Below are positions 25,850 through 37,870 of a stretch of DNA of 64,000 nt, piece after piece. Both the position numbers and the translations under genes were made by a program. How positions within the stretch are numbered: the stretch's first letter is position 1; each line of letters begins with the position of its first letter. Source of the DNA: Syngnathus acus (taxonomy: Eukaryota > Chordata > Actinopteri > Syngnathiformes > Syngnathidae); assembly GCF_901709675.1 (NCBI RefSeq), contig NC_051095.1, positions 20,117,456-20,181,455 of the forward strand, written 5' to 3'. The notes beneath the pieces are model-generated. The model saw nothing but the letters and a program-made list of their open reading frames with translations, searched no databases and was not told the DNA's origin.

Positions 25850-27330
25850 TTCTGGAATGGGCAAGTACCGACACAAGGTATCATTATCGGCTTTATTTTA
25901 AAGGTATCGGGTACTCGTGGAGGCTGCCGATTCAAGCTACTAATACCCAAGGTAAATAAGAAAATCTGATTAAGTCATCCGAAGAAGTACTTGGTGCTGT
26001 CGCAGTTTAACACATCTGTGAGTTATCGGTATCAGATAGAAAAGTATTTTCTCACAATCTTTTGTCCTCATGTCAGATACGTACTCAAAAGAGTGAATAC
26101 TGTGGTATGGAATATCCCTAGTATACAAGTGTGATTCACCTGCTGAGGCCATCAACTTGTCTTTTAATGCTTCAAGAAAAGGTTAGGAAGGTGATGACTT
26201 TGTAAGCACACTTTGACCTTTTGGTGTGAAACTGTGATGTTGAGATATTTAAGTGCACTGTACAGATGAGCCATGCCTATCTTGGCTCCATGAAACTCTT
26301 GAAACTGAACAAAGATGACATGGGAAAGGTATTTAATGTATGATTTGATACAAGGCTCAACATTTTAATCGATTTCTCTAAACAGAATTTGATGATTTCG
26401 GCATATTGAGAAAATGTTGCTAGTGAAAGGAAATTCAAAGCTTTCAAACACATACTTTTGGCAGCACTACTTATTTAGCCTCTCGGTGACAAAGTATGAT
26501 GTTGAGATATTTCCGTGCATGGCACAGACGTGACATACCCACCCGTCTAGCCCCTTCACCGGGCCCCAATGTACAGTTGCATTTGAGCACACTGTAACAG
26601 CATGGACTTCCTCCCACACCCCTCCCCTCACACAAAAGGTTACAGGAGTTCAGACACATCTTTATCTTCTCGCATTGATAACACGCTGCCCGATTTGAAG
26701 TTTTTTTCTGTGTTTGTGTACACGGATGCTAGCTCTCATTTACTTTCCTAAGTTCGGTTCAAAAGATCAACTGTGTATGTGATTTTAACGGAGGTGTTTC
26801 GGTAGGGATCTACTCTACTTCTTTGAGCGATAAAGCGTCTCAGGGCGATTTGGATTGTGTCCTCGCGTCCATCCTGTAAGTTAAGACCCGATTACATCAT
26901 ACGAGGTCTGCGCCTCCTCCTTGCCGAGCCCCCGCCGGGCCTAGCTGCTCATTGGAGGCCTGCCTCGAGCCGGCAGCCACGTGATTGGCTTAATGTCTGC
27001 TCAAGACCTACTAACAGACTGACATAAAGAGGAGAGAGAGGCTGCTCTGTTGTTATGGCTTCCTCGTCCTTCTAGGTGCACACCAAGTGGAGGACAAAAG
27101 GTTGAGCATAGTGGACATACGTTGGAGGTCAAATGTCAAAGTTGACACTCGGGCTGGACCGACATGAATTTTTTCAGACCGATGCCAATATTTGAAAAAA
27201 TAAAAAACTTATTACCAATTAAACGGACGATTGATTCTACGAATACATATTTCCAGTTTTTCTTTTATTCTCATTGGTGACTCACAGTCACCAACAAGCA
27301 AACTAGAACCTCTCTAGCAAACTTGGGATA
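25850..27330. other. Degenerate repeats and a promoter-like patch
   Basis: Fragments reading aagtaccgacacaaggtatc (25862 on), ggtatcgggtactcgtgg (25902 on) and gggctggaccgacatg (27150 on) resemble old fish DNA-transposon repeats. Two diverged copies of a gatgttgagatattt block lie at about 26220-26285 and 26480-26540. The 26870-27090 portion is described separately. Confidence 0.4.
26870..27090 (+). promoter_or_regulatory. Promoter-like patch: E-box, two ATTGG boxes, TATA-like site
   Basis: GC-rich island in an AT-rich desert, with CACGTG at 26978-26983, inverted CCAAT boxes (ATTGG) at 26951-26955 and 26984-26988, and a gacataaag TATA-like site near 27020. No open frame or splice structure linked to it was recognised, so it could be an enhancer, a non-coding RNA promoter or chance. 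Confidence 0.3.
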
Positions 27331-27719
27331 TGAGCGCCGTATGGTAGCGGTGTCATAAAAAAAGTGGCATAAAGCTGTTTCTTGCCAGTCAAACTGAACT
27401 TAAAATGAAGAAAATCACACATGTATTTTAAAAACCACATTGCTTAGCCTGCTAGCCTAGACTGCTAGTTTAAGGCTGATGCAGACACAAAACGTGCAGT
27501 AACATGTAGAAAAATAAGAACACCACTCAGTGATAGACTGTGTCCTTTATCCTATGCAAAAAAAAAGACATTAAAAATGTTTTTGGGTGGCTGAACTTGT
27601 AACAAAAGGTCAATTCAATTCACTTCGAACGGGAAAGATGATATGAGATAAGAGTGATTTGAGTTATACGTGCGGTCTAGCTACTCATATCTCAAGGCAC
27701 CACAATATAGTGATGCAAT

Positions 27720-28010
27720 CAATGCTCTCTGCTTGTGTGTGTGTGTGCGCGCGTGCGTGCGTGCGTGTGCGTGTTCCTGTGCGCGGAGTTCACAAGGGAC
27801 ATCTGTTCACGGCAATGAGATTGCCTTATGTAACAGCCTGCTCTGGGGAAAAAAAAAAAGAAAACGAAAAAAGAAACAGGGGTGGTTTAGTTCCCTTGGC
27901 CAGATACATTCTATTTTCCCTTCTTAAGCTGAGCCTCTGAGCGGAATGTTAAGTTAGTGTTAACAAAACCTTGAATGTAAAAAAAAACAAAAAAAAAAAA
28001 AACGTGGGTT
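27720..28010. repeat. (GT/GC)n and A-rich low-complexity DNA
   Basis: A gtgtgtgcgcgcgtgcgtgc run lies at about 27735-27785, with A-rich runs near 27850 and 27980. No gene seen in 27.3-28.5 kb. Confidence 0.7.
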
Positions 28011-28481
28011 TTATTGAAAGCATTCTTAACTTGCTTTGCAAAGAGCTCTCTTGAGTCCTTCCATTCACGTTTGCTCTTTGGCAACGTCAGCACGCACTAA
28101 CGAATCAAACATGTCAGCCTCACGATTAATGCCTTGAGTTTGTGCAATGTCAGCGCATCAAATGGTGTGGAATCTCTCACCATTTTTGACGCCTGATGTT
28201 CACGCCTTTAAATAAATCCCCTGGCACACACAAGACACCCAGTGAGGTGGTGTCATGTCTTGTTGTGCTCCCTGTTACAAGAAGGCGCCTTGACCTTGTA
28301 CAAACAACACAATTAACACAGTTGGTGCACAGTTGGAATCAAGCCTGAATGGACTATAATGGAAATACGAAGGATTTGTTCCAGGGTCAAATTGTCATCA
28401 TCATAAAACATTCATTGACAACTAGTTACATCTTAATGTTAATAATAGATCCTGGTCAATATATCGTTTTTTAGGCTGTTA

Positions 28482-29165
28482 TTCATTCATTCGTTCATTC
28501 ATTCATTCATTCATTTAATCGTTTCCTGTTGAGGAGCTGAGCCAGAAGAAGTTGAGACACACTGATGAAACACACCACATGGATCGCCCGCTCTTCAATT
28601 TTTCAGATGTGGAAAACGTATTGATCAGTTTGATTGCAAAATTTTACATGCCAAGGTATGTTTGTGTACTCGGTACATCTTGGACTGGTCACCAGCCAAT
28701 GGCAGATTACATAACAAAATATTGTTTCATGATTTCATCTGTGAGTTACGAATGCTGGTTTCCTCATATTGGAAAAATGACAGCAGCTATCAGCCTGTCA
28801 GCTTCCTGTCCTTTTTTGTCTTTGTGTTACTGATTGGATTGAGTCTACACAATGTGCAGCTGGTTTATACTCAGTCAATTACGCAATGTGTTTTTTTCTG
28901 GAAGATTGAAAGCAGAGTTTTGATTTTCCTATTATTTCCACACAATGTCTGGAGGAAATTGTGTGCTGCTGAAATGTTACACCAGGGGAGGACGGGCAGC
29001 TCTGCTGGACTATCCACGATCGAAGCACTGGCAGCAATTTGCAACCTAAATTGTTATATCTGTTTCATGAAATAGTGTTCAATTATTCCCACTATTTCAT
29101 GTACTTGGTGCATCCTGACTGGTCACCAGCCAATGGCAGATTACATAACAAAATACGTATTGTTT
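28482..29165. repeat. Unclassified duplicated segment, copy 2, with (ATTC)n and a direct repeat
   Basis: An (ATTC)n run at 28483-28517 precedes the second copy (about 28524-28670) of the block also seen at 25598-25805. Downstream, ctggtcaccagccaatggca followed by gattacataacaaaatattg occurs at about 28684-28723 and recurs at about 29117-29155, an internal direct repeat. Its ctggtcaccagccaat core resembles part of the SINE-like family. Confidence 0.55.
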
Positions 29166-29448
29166 ATTGATTGTTGTTTTAACTCATATGTTGAGTTTTG
29201 ATTAAATACGAGGTAAATCAATGAATAATCTGATTGTCATTCCAATTTCACTTAAGAAATAATATTTCTTACATGATTGCTCAGCTCACCCAATTTTTGC
29301 ACATTTTGTTTTCCACTCAATGTGAACTTCTCAGTTTAAAGCCAACATTTGGCTACAAGCAGAAAAGTCAAAATGGGTGGGGTTTGTTCAACAAGTCCTT
29401 GGACAAAACAGGCCTTGCCATTCATCCACATGCCCACACGCATACACG

Positions 29449-29480
<32 letters not shown>

Positions 29481-30104
29481 AAGCCGTGCTATTGTTTCCT
29501 TGTTGTTGCTGCAGATTAGATTAAAGTGTGCAGCTGCCATGGAGAGGAGACCATTGTCCTGTGGTAAACTTTGTGATGTTGCTCATAAATGTCTGACAAC
29601 ACGTGATCACTGTGAAAGAAGCGCACGCTGGAACAGAATCCAAACTGAACGTGTTCATGCGTGCTTTCCAAAGCCTCCTCACCCGTCTAGCATGTACGCC
29701 ACACCCAACATTACATAACCATGTACAATTTTTACTTCCGATGTCCTGAATGCAATTTACAGAACCCAGGAATATGAACCTCGGAGAATGAGATGATACT
29801 CTTGTTTTTTTTTTCCTCGAATGCTAAACTGATGGTAACAACCAATGCATACAGGCTAAAAGGCTGCCTTGTCTTCCCACCGCAATGCTGGATAGTAGAC
29901 CGTTAATAGCCCACACAGATCCATCCAAACAAAAACACATACCAGCCACACCAACATTATGTCAAAATAGGAGCGAGAGAGATGGTGCAGTTGGGATTCG
30001 CCGGGATGGAGGAGAACACAGTGTTCCAGCATTCTCCAGCTGCTGTGAGACTCATATGTATGTCATTCTCAGCACAGTAAAGACTAATAGAAACCAGCCA
30101 GTTT
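29166..30104. other. Intergenic with (CA)n microsatellite
   Basis: A CA run lies at about 29453-29481. Nothing else supported; the open frames here look random. Confidence 0.6.
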
Positions 30105-30670
30105 AGCAGCGGCAAGAAAAAGTACTTGGACCCTTTTATTTTTTGCAATTTAATGTTTGGGATTATCAAACAAATGTGAATATCGGTTATTAAATGATTT
30201 GAATTATGTGAGAAAAAAAAAAGTACTTGCCCCCTTGGTAAATCGTGAATTCTCCATGCCTAATCACATTTTTTTAATCACAATTTTCCATGCCTAATCA
30301 CATTTTCTGTGACCGCACCCAAGCCTGAGAACCCGCCTGTGAAGTTGGATCTTCAAAAGCTGCAACAAAATGTCATGATCCAAGGAAATTCAAGAACAGA
30401 TGACAAAGTAAGTGTCACGTATTGTCACGGAACGGATGGAGCAGGGCGACCAAGTGCAGCTTGGACCAGGGTTCATTGGAGAAGACAAACCAACAGACTT
30501 CGCAAACAGACATGACTCAAGAAAACAACAAGAGGACTAACCGACAAGGACGTGAAACAAAGGTGTGACGACATGACGACAACGACACAACAATGATCCG
30601 ACGGGGCGTGAGGGGCAGACAGGACTTATATACACGACAGGTAACAAGAGGCAGGTGAGAATAATCAAAC

Positions 30671-30700
<30 letters not shown>
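30105..30700. mobile_element. Probable degenerate DNA-transposon and dispersed-repeat pieces
   Basis: The segment from gcaagaaaaagtacttggac to aagtacttgcccccttgg (30108-30240) resembles ends of a fish DNA element. It is followed by a purine-rich repeat-like stretch with acgacaacgacacaacaatg and a (TA)n run at about 30670-30692. Family assignment is uncertain. Confidence 0.35.
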
Positions 30701-30702
<2 letters not shown>

Positions 30703-32162
30703 TGGGCACACAGGAGGGGAGGGGCGAGCACATAGCACATAGGCACACGGACAGAAACCAAGACAATATGCACATAAAACAAATGGGGACGAGATGTGAC
30801 ACGTATCAATCGGGAAAGGTTTACAAAGCAAATGGAGAAAGTATGGAACAGTATATCCAGCCTCAATCACAACAACAACTCATCGAGGAGGTCACAAAAA
30901 CTGCTGACCTATTTTGCCTCGGTTAAGGGTCATGACTCAATAATAAGGATGAACAAATGTGGCAGATGTCCAAATTCTACATGAATAACTCCATAAATGT
31001 AAACACTGGAAAGTGGCGACACAGAGCTCAGTTTATGTTAAAAAAAAAAAAACATCGCAGCAAAATCCTAAAATACAGAAAACAAGATTTTCTGATACTG
31101 TTTATGGATGTCATTAGATTGTACTTCTAATAAAGTCAAGCGATTCATTCGTCGTTTGGCGCATTGGAATCGAACCTCTCATATTTGAGTGTCAGATAAA
31201 TTGTTTGAGAAGTGTCTGGAGTGACAAACAGCAACGTTAACGACATCAGTGCCGGTCTTCGTTATGTCTGCAGCACAAGGCGGCGTATTGTGAGGCCCGG
31301 CCGGGCGTGCACAATGACGCGTTCTTCCTCCATGCTATGAGACCATTTGGGTTGAACCATGCTACTGGCATGCACTGTACTTATTACTTAACACTGGACT
31401 GCGAGCTACCTTTGGAATAACTGCTGCACATGCTTTTATATTAAAACACACAGTCGGGTATTGTTTACTCAAGGAGCTGGTTACCAGAGTAACTGGCCAG
31501 GGCTGATAAATACAACGAGATAGTGTGCCCGCAATGTAAACCTGACTGCTCCAAAGGTATTGATTACTAGTCACACCTGCAGCAGGTTGACCTGACTTGA
31601 CTCATAAAGTCATCATGTCTGCCTCATTCCAGGCCAGTCCAAAGCCCATCACGTGGACACAGTAAGGTTTGACAGTGGCTGTTTTGCTTTTGGGGTTAAA
31701 CAAGTACATCAGTGACACAGAAATCAATGGACCAGCATATTTCACTGCCCTGATTCCTAACTGTCAGTTCCATGGGCCTACTGGAATTTTTTAAGACTAG
31801 TGGCAACTGGTGAGGCTCAGCGTTTTTCTCACCCACCACTCACATATTTTGGACCAAGCCGTCTTGAAGTCTATGAAGACTGTGTTGCTCTGTTTGACGG
31901 ACCTCCCATTGCTCCACAAAGAGTATGGACTTCTCAAAAAATCCTCTGTAAATTGACCAATTAGAGAACAAGATGCGAAAACAACCTCCACTAAAGGGGC
32001 AAGAGGTGGAGTGCCCCACCAGAGCCAGCTCTTTCTGATACAGGAGGTGTTTAGATTACAATGAAGTGCTGTTTCTTGAGCAACGATACAACCCCAAGTT
32101 ACAACGCGCTGTAGTCTATCACTAGCTAGCTAGCTAGCTAGAACCGTGGTAAGTACATAATA
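30701..32162. other. Intergenic, no gene seen
   Basis: No exon, RNA gene or clear element was recognised. A short (CTAG)n run occurs at about 32122-32142. Confidence 0.5.
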
Positions 32163-32327
32163 CTGTATTGGCCCGAATATAAGACGACCCCGATTATAAG
32201 ACGACCCCCTCTTTTTCAAGACTCAAGTTTGAAAAAAGCCTTTGTCTAGACCCGAATGTAAGACACCCCCCCTTTTTCAGTTTTATTTCAATGAAAAAAA
32301 CCTCGTCTTATATTCGGGCCAATACGG
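32163..32327. mobile_element. TA-flanked MITE (165 bp) related to the two bcorl1 intron elements
   Basis: The ends ctgtattggcccgaatataa and ttatattcgggccaatacgg are inverted repeats with one terminal mismatch, bounded by TA (32161-32162, 32328-32329). A ataagacgacccc unit is iterated at the left arm. The layout is the same as in the elements at 19257-19427 and 20550-21485. Confidence 0.85.
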
Positions 32328-33180
32328 TATATTCATATTGTCGCTGTCAGGCATAAAAACATAATCACACCCTATAGATTGAAAGGATGGGTGTTTTTTA
32401 GGCAATAACAACTGAAAATAAATAGATTAGATACGCTTGAGTAAGCTTGTTTTGTGGAAAATGAATGTCTGTCCATTTTCTATGCAGTCTTTGGAGAAAG
32501 GGCAGGGAAGACATTGGACCAGTTTGGTGTCTATTGCTCGACTCTCCCAGTCCTTTCTCTGCTTAGAGTGGCAAGCAACTTGAGTGTGACTGGTGTGTGC
32601 TAATTTTTTACTGGGCCACGCATTTAACCCAAAGACATTGCGACAGAGCCATTGCAATATCCACAGAGAGCGAGCTGCAGATGTGAGGAAACATGTCTCA
32701 GTTTCCGGCGACTTCACACTGCTGCTGCTGCCGTGGTGCCGACTGACTGCTAATGTTTGCCCTCTGGTTTCTCAAGACATGAGCTTGGGAGCCTCGTGCA
32801 CAGACAATTGGTGTCACGCTACTTGGAGGGCTGTTTTGTCTGGGCATGCAAGGGGGTTTATGAGGCATGTTGTTTTTATTCACCAAAGATTTGGTGTGGC
32901 TGCAACAACAGGAAAAGAACCTCAAACACGATTTACCAAACTTAGCGACTCAAACGGGCCTCCGATATTTTAATGACTGAATGTTATGTCACTGATCATC
33001 AAGCAAGCACACAACTTCTTAGCAAAGGAGTTTTTAATCGATGTTTATCGTAATAAATTTATGTCTCAATGCTTTATGTAATTGTGAGAATCAGTACGGT
33101 CAACATCATTACGTTATTATTTTTGTATCTGGTTCAATGATTACTAAATTATCCAGCGTTTTTCTAAAGTTAGGATTGAC
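32328..33180. other. Intergenic, no gene seen
   Basis: The plus-strand open frame at 32593-32973 has no recognisable family features or signals and is left out. Confidence 0.5.
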
Positions 33181-33189
33181 GCCAGCCCA

Positions 33190-33552
33190 CCTTTGACCTT
33201 AAGGAGAACAAGTGCGATGGACAAATGGCCAGATTGAGCCTCTTGTTCATAAGGAAACTGCCCTTACACCTGTCTATGGACCCCGTGGAGGCTATTTTGT
33301 GTGTTTTGGGGTGTTCTCCTGTATTGAGGGGTGCTGGTTGGCCGCTGTTACTTTTTTTCCTTTGTCTTTTAGCTTTGTTTTGCTTGGATGGCCTTTATCT
33401 TGTGCACTTTCTGGCTTTCTTTGTGGCGCCGTTGTGTGGCAGCCTTATGAGAGCCAATTGAGTTGCGCTCATGCCATCTGTGTGTCTTTGTATACCCACT
33501 CTGTGGTATGGGTACTGCTGGGGCCTGAATTTCCCCACCCCTGGGGATCAAT

Positions 33553-33600
<48 letters not shown>
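33190..33600 (+). mobile_element. LINE 3' end with (AATC)n tail
   Basis: The terminal part gggcctgaatttccccaccc followed by ctggggatcaat and an (AATC)n run (33551-33597) is the characteristic 3' end of fish LINEs. The upstream part is untranslated-like and truncated. Confidence 0.55.
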
Positions 33601-36330
33601 GGTATTTTGTAACTTTGGCGCCAGGGTTTGATGAATGTAAATGCTTAATTTAATAAAGTAGGAAATAGCCAAATTTGTGTTTTGGTTGTTTATTTTAGTT
33701 GAGGATACTGCTTTAAAATATAACTGAAACTCAAATAGTAAATGTACCAGAATTGTTCAGATGCTTGTTGCTATTGCTCTGCACCAAAAGAAATATTAGT
33801 AGCTACATATTCAACTTAGGTCTTCGAAAGACAAATTTGAGGTTATTGACTGACTTTTTAATGAATTCATCCTTTTTACAACTGCTTCCCTGTATTAAAT
33901 ATAAACCGCATCCACGAATGCTGCCTTCCACTCATAATGCAAAATTTGCTTTGATGAATAACTGTTGTGGCGTTTGTTCAACAGCTTTGTAGCTTTGACA
34001 TCAAAGATTTGGTGGATTTACTATAGTTGTAGCTGTTGAACGGAAAATTGGGGGAAAGGCTGCTTTACAAAAAAATGTAAATCAGAATTGCTCAGGTTCT
34101 GCATTTTGTTTTGAGGCTCAATTCTTACAGATCAAACGGGAATCAATCCACCCCGACTTTTTGAATAACAAACTCATTGTAATTGCTTCGCTGTATTCAA
34201 ATTATAATATGAACTAGAAAAACAGCACTGTGTGGTGGGATGTTGCCTCCCTGTCTTGAATGCAAAGTTGTCTTGTTATTTTCTTATGTCTGTCATACAG
34301 TAACTCTATTTTGTACATTTGCTGTGAAATGTTGGTGGATTTAATGTTAACCTAGATTACAATTGTGAAAGAATACAAAAGCCCATCTCTATTCTGGTGC
34401 AGTTGGGCCAGCTGTCCCGAGTCTGGTTGACCCAGTTAACTTGAACAAGGTGGCTTGAGTGGCGCCGCCATTTTGCCTGGCTGTGCACACCAGAAAGACG
34501 AAGTGCTAAGAGGACTGCAATAATGCTAGGCCGCTCCAAAAGGCCGCAGATGTGTTCGTCCTGACTTCCTGCATGCCCTTCATCAGACGGCCGTCATTGT
34601 CGCCCTTTCGGAGGGGAAAAGCAGCCCCGTGTGAGCCGATTGGCCGGCTGTGGCAAAGCTGTTGCTAAGGCACTTTGAGCACCATACTTTCTATTTTACC
34701 AATCAAACCTGTCATGTTTCATTGTTGAATTTGTATCGATGGTGACAAAGGGCTAGACATTTGTTATTCAAAAAACAATGTCAGGCTGCCTTCAAGACCT
34801 ATTAAAGGTCATGTTTATCCCTCCACATGCACAGCATTTATAAACCAATTTATTGCAGCTCCAAAATAAAGCCTTATCAGCGCTGATGTGTGGAGGCATT
34901 TCGTCTTTATGACAGTGCAGATTATTTGATCAAGGCGGGGAAAGATCTCAAAGATACATATTTGACCTGAAGCTTTGAAAGTTCTATTTGATTAAAAGAA
35001 TAACCCTAGGACACAGTACAAACAAGAATACATCAAAGTCATACAAGGAAATATGCTCACTCAGCATAACATTGGTTACAACTGTAAACATTAATCTTGT
35101 TAAATTTGTCAGAAACAACAGTAATGTGGCAAAAATGCCGGTTATCGCTGCCCGAAATATTTAGTGTTATGTCTGAAAAAAATCTGACAATTCATTCGTA
35201 TTTTTAAAAACTAATTCAGGTTATAACTTTTTGGGTCGTATTTTAATAACAGAGTTGTACGTTTTGTATGTAGTATAGTGAAAAGCACTGCTTTGTTCTT
35301 TCGACTTGGATGACTCATTGTGGTTAGAACCATGAATTTGGCTTTTTTTCAACAATCCAGAGGAAGAATGTTTGGCCATCAGTTTGTGTTGCCCAAGCTC
35401 AAGTTTACCTTAGGTTATGCAGCAGCGCAATGATCCATAACACACTAGCAAGTCAACATTTGAATTGCTTAAAAAGGCCGCTCATGCTTGAAAACCTGTT
35501 ACCTTAATTAAATTCTGCAAATAGTGGGCCAACATATTTCAACCGAGATGTGACCCATTGCGTCATTCCCTATAGAAGATATTTCAGTGCTGCTTAGAGT
35601 AGAGATTATTTGATTAAAGGGCGTTGTAGTTTTTCCATTCATTTTTTTAGGTAAAAGATCAGTTTGTATTGTCTGATCTTTAAGCATTAAATTGGGGAAT
35701 AAATGCAAATCAAATAAAAGGTAAAGTGACTGGCTTTGAATTTGAGTCAGGTGTACCTAATGTAGAGTCCAAGATGCTTCTTCACTTCTAAGACAAGCCA
35801 AGTCGTGTTAAGTCAGTATGCTAAATTAAGAGGCATCTTTCCTGTCCTGTAATCCTCTAATTTCCCCAATGAGCGCCACACAAAGCTGCTATACCTACCC
35901 CACATACAGTTTGAAAGCACTTTACATAACTTAATAGTCAAATGCAGTTAGAGGCGCAAACTTTTACACCAGCACTACTTTGCAAAAGAAAATACTTTAC
36001 AGTCTCTTATGGCTAACATGAAATTCAGTACTATTGAGCCTTATATCTTATCTAAACATTTGGTACTTTTAAAGTGCTTTCGTTTATTTAAAAAAATTGT
36101 AAGCCATTAACATTATGCAGTTCGAACATTAACTGTGAAAAAATAGTTTAAAACATTTGATTGAAAGATACAGTACATAAAAAAATATGAATGTTATAAA
36201 ATAAGTTCCAAGTTCAATTACTACGACTGAATTAAAACAAGTGTACTGAATAAAAAAAAAGCCACTTTTGTAGCTATAAACACATTTTGTGAACCACCAC
36301 TACAAAGAAGAAAAGAAGTCAAGGGTTCCA
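33601..36330. other. Intergenic AT-rich DNA
   Basis: No gene recognised. A small GC-rich patch at about 34540-34660 contains a CCAAT-type ccgattggccgg and could be regulatory, but nothing more can be supported. Confidence 0.5.
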
Positions 36331-36577
36331 ATTTATTTATTAGCACAATATAAAAATAATTTCAGGACAATAAGATGAGCCGCTAAGACCTTGAAACCAC
36401 TGAGCAGTTACACTACGGGCAAATGACGGGGTCAAAATAGTCAAGGCACGCAGTTACAATCACACCGAAGTGAAGAGAGCCCTTAAAGCTCGGCCTTTAA
36501 ATTAAAAAAAAAAAAAAAAAAAAAAGGAGGGACGAATAACCAGCATTCAACTTCTCCTACAGTCAAACATTTTATTC
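36331..36577 (-). terminator. mid1ip1: mid1ip1 candidate polyadenylation signals
   Basis: Minus-strand AATAAA occurs at 36576-36571, about 290 bases past the stop, and again at about 36337-36332. Either could end the transcript. A 23-base poly-A tract (plus strand) lies between them at about 36503-36525. Confidence 0.45.
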
Positions 36578-36864
36578 ATACACGCACGCACGCACACAAA
36601 GAAAATGGTGAAATGTGCAGTAGAAATTAAGCAGAACTGCTGTGCTTCATCAGGACAATTAAACCTCCACCAAGCACTGAACATTGGGAGTCCTGCTCAG
36701 GCAGGACGGCAACGTGCAGCAGGCCTCACCGGTTTATGTCGGGAGGGGAGGAAACGGGGAGGACGTAGAGTGCTGACAGCCCCGCTCAGTTGCCAAGAGA
36801 ATTCCCGTGACACATCCCATCACGTCAAGCAGTCCCGAGGGAGAGGAGGAAGAATAAAGGCTTT

Positions 36865-37383
36865 CTATCTCATGAAGTTTCCGCCTCCGATCTCTCGCTT
36901 GTATCTGTTGGTGAGGTGATCTGCCTGCATGGTGAGCTTGGACAAAACCCCAAAGAGTCCACGCAGATGAAAGTGAAACTGGCGCTCCAAGTCGGCATTG
37001 TCGTCCACGGGCAGCGCCCCTTTGATGGGTTTCTGCTGCTGCTCCTGCTTGACGGCCATCTCCAGGAAACTGGAGCCGCTGCTCAACTCCCGCTTGAGCG
37101 GACCCCACTCCATGTCGTTCTTGATGGACTTGAGGAGCAGGTAGTGCTCGTACATGTCCCTCTGCTGTTTGCTGGGACACTGCACCTCCTCGTCGTCTTG
37201 GTGGTTATTGTAATTATTGTTGGCTTCCGTCTGGCTCACAGCCTGCTCCTCCAGGGGCATGTCACGCAGCAGGCTCGGCACCATGATGGTCTCGTCCATG
37301 TTGTTGGCCGCCGCGATGAAGCGGTGCATGACGTTAATGAGGGAGTGCTTGTTGGTGGCTGAATCGCTGCTGAGCTGCATCAT
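36865..37383 (-). CDS. mid1ip1: mid1ip1: MID1-interacting protein 1 (MIG12/Spot14 family)
   Basis: A 172-residue protein in one coding exon, close to the ~183 residues of human MID1IP1. Family landmarks are present in order: MMQLSSDS start with KHSLINVMHRFIAAANNMDE, then IMVPSLLRDMPL, RDMYEHYLLLKSIKNDMEWG, and the C-terminal helix FHFHLRGLFGVLSKLT with LTNRYKREIGGGN. In vertebrates this family binds acetyl-CoA carboxylase and promotes its polymerisation, raising fatty-acid synthesis, and also binds the microtubule protein MID1; it acts in cytosol and nucleus. The middle (residues ~45-95) is a diverged Asn/Gln/Glu-rich spacer. The first of two adjacent ATGs is used. A separate upstream untranslated exon is likely (donor at 37579). 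thrsp is the only close relative, but the N-terminus fits mid1ip1. Confidence 0.95.
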   Translation of the reverse strand: MMQLSSDSATNKHSLINVMHRFIAAANNMDETIMVPSLLRDMPLEEQAVSQTEANNNYNNHQDDEEVQCPSKQQRDMYEHYLLLKSIKNDMEWGPLKRELSSGSSFLEMAVKQEQQQKPIKGALPVDDNADLERQFHFHLRGLFGVLSKLTMQADHLTNRYKREIGGGNFMR

Positions 37384-37579
37384 GGCTGAAGGCTTGGTTA
37401 GGTTACAGTGATGTGGTGTGGCTGGCAGGTGGCGTTTTAAGGCGCGAGCTGCAATCAGACATTCGATGTACGTATTACTTTCAAACGATCATGCTTTTAA
37501 TCCCGTTCAATGTGCAGCATGACCTTGACTTCCTGTATCGAACTAGTATGAATGATTCAACCCGGAAAATATGACTTAC

Positions 37580-37870
37580 CTGAATTTGGAGCCTGCGTGA
37601 TGAAGTGCTTGTGTGTGGGGGTAAGAAAATAATCTTGTCTGATTTTTCGGATGAGCTCCGGTGTCCACCTGCCTTGAAGGAAACGTAAGTATTTCCTCGT
37701 CTGACTAACGCTGAATTCCGTTTATATACCTCACAGCCGACGGGTTGCAGTGCGGAAAGCCAAATCCTGCCCATCCGTCTGTTTCCGGCAAGCCCATTGG
37801 CTGGGGAGCCGGATAAGGGCGGGCCAGGAGAGCGTATGATCCAGTTTGAGCCAATCGTGAGTCAGCAGAT
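37580..37870 (-). promoter_or_regulatory. mid1ip1: mid1ip1 promoter and untranslated exon 1
   Basis: Reading the minus strand: CCAAT-box context (plus-strand gccaatcg near 37850 and cattggctgg near 37796), a GC box (gggcggg near 37816-37822), an AP-1-like tgagtca near 37858, and a TATA box (ggtatataaa at 37730-37721). Transcription should start near 37695. The leader runs to a good donor (aattcag|gtaagtc), so exon 1 is about 37580-37695. Confidence 0.6.

Noticed and set aside
28662-29075. 137-residue plus-strand frame
   Set aside because: It overlaps repeat-derived DNA with an internal direct repeat; no protein family seen.
32593-32973. 126-residue plus-strand frame
   Set aside because: No recognisable motif, odd composition and no neighbouring exons; likely chance.
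33551-33597. (AATC)n run as a CRISPR-like or functional array
   Set aside because: Simple tetranucleotide microsatellite at a LINE tail; no spacers.
36916-37362. 148-residue plus-strand frame opposite mid1ip1
   Set aside because: Antisense shadow of the mid1ip1 coding exon.
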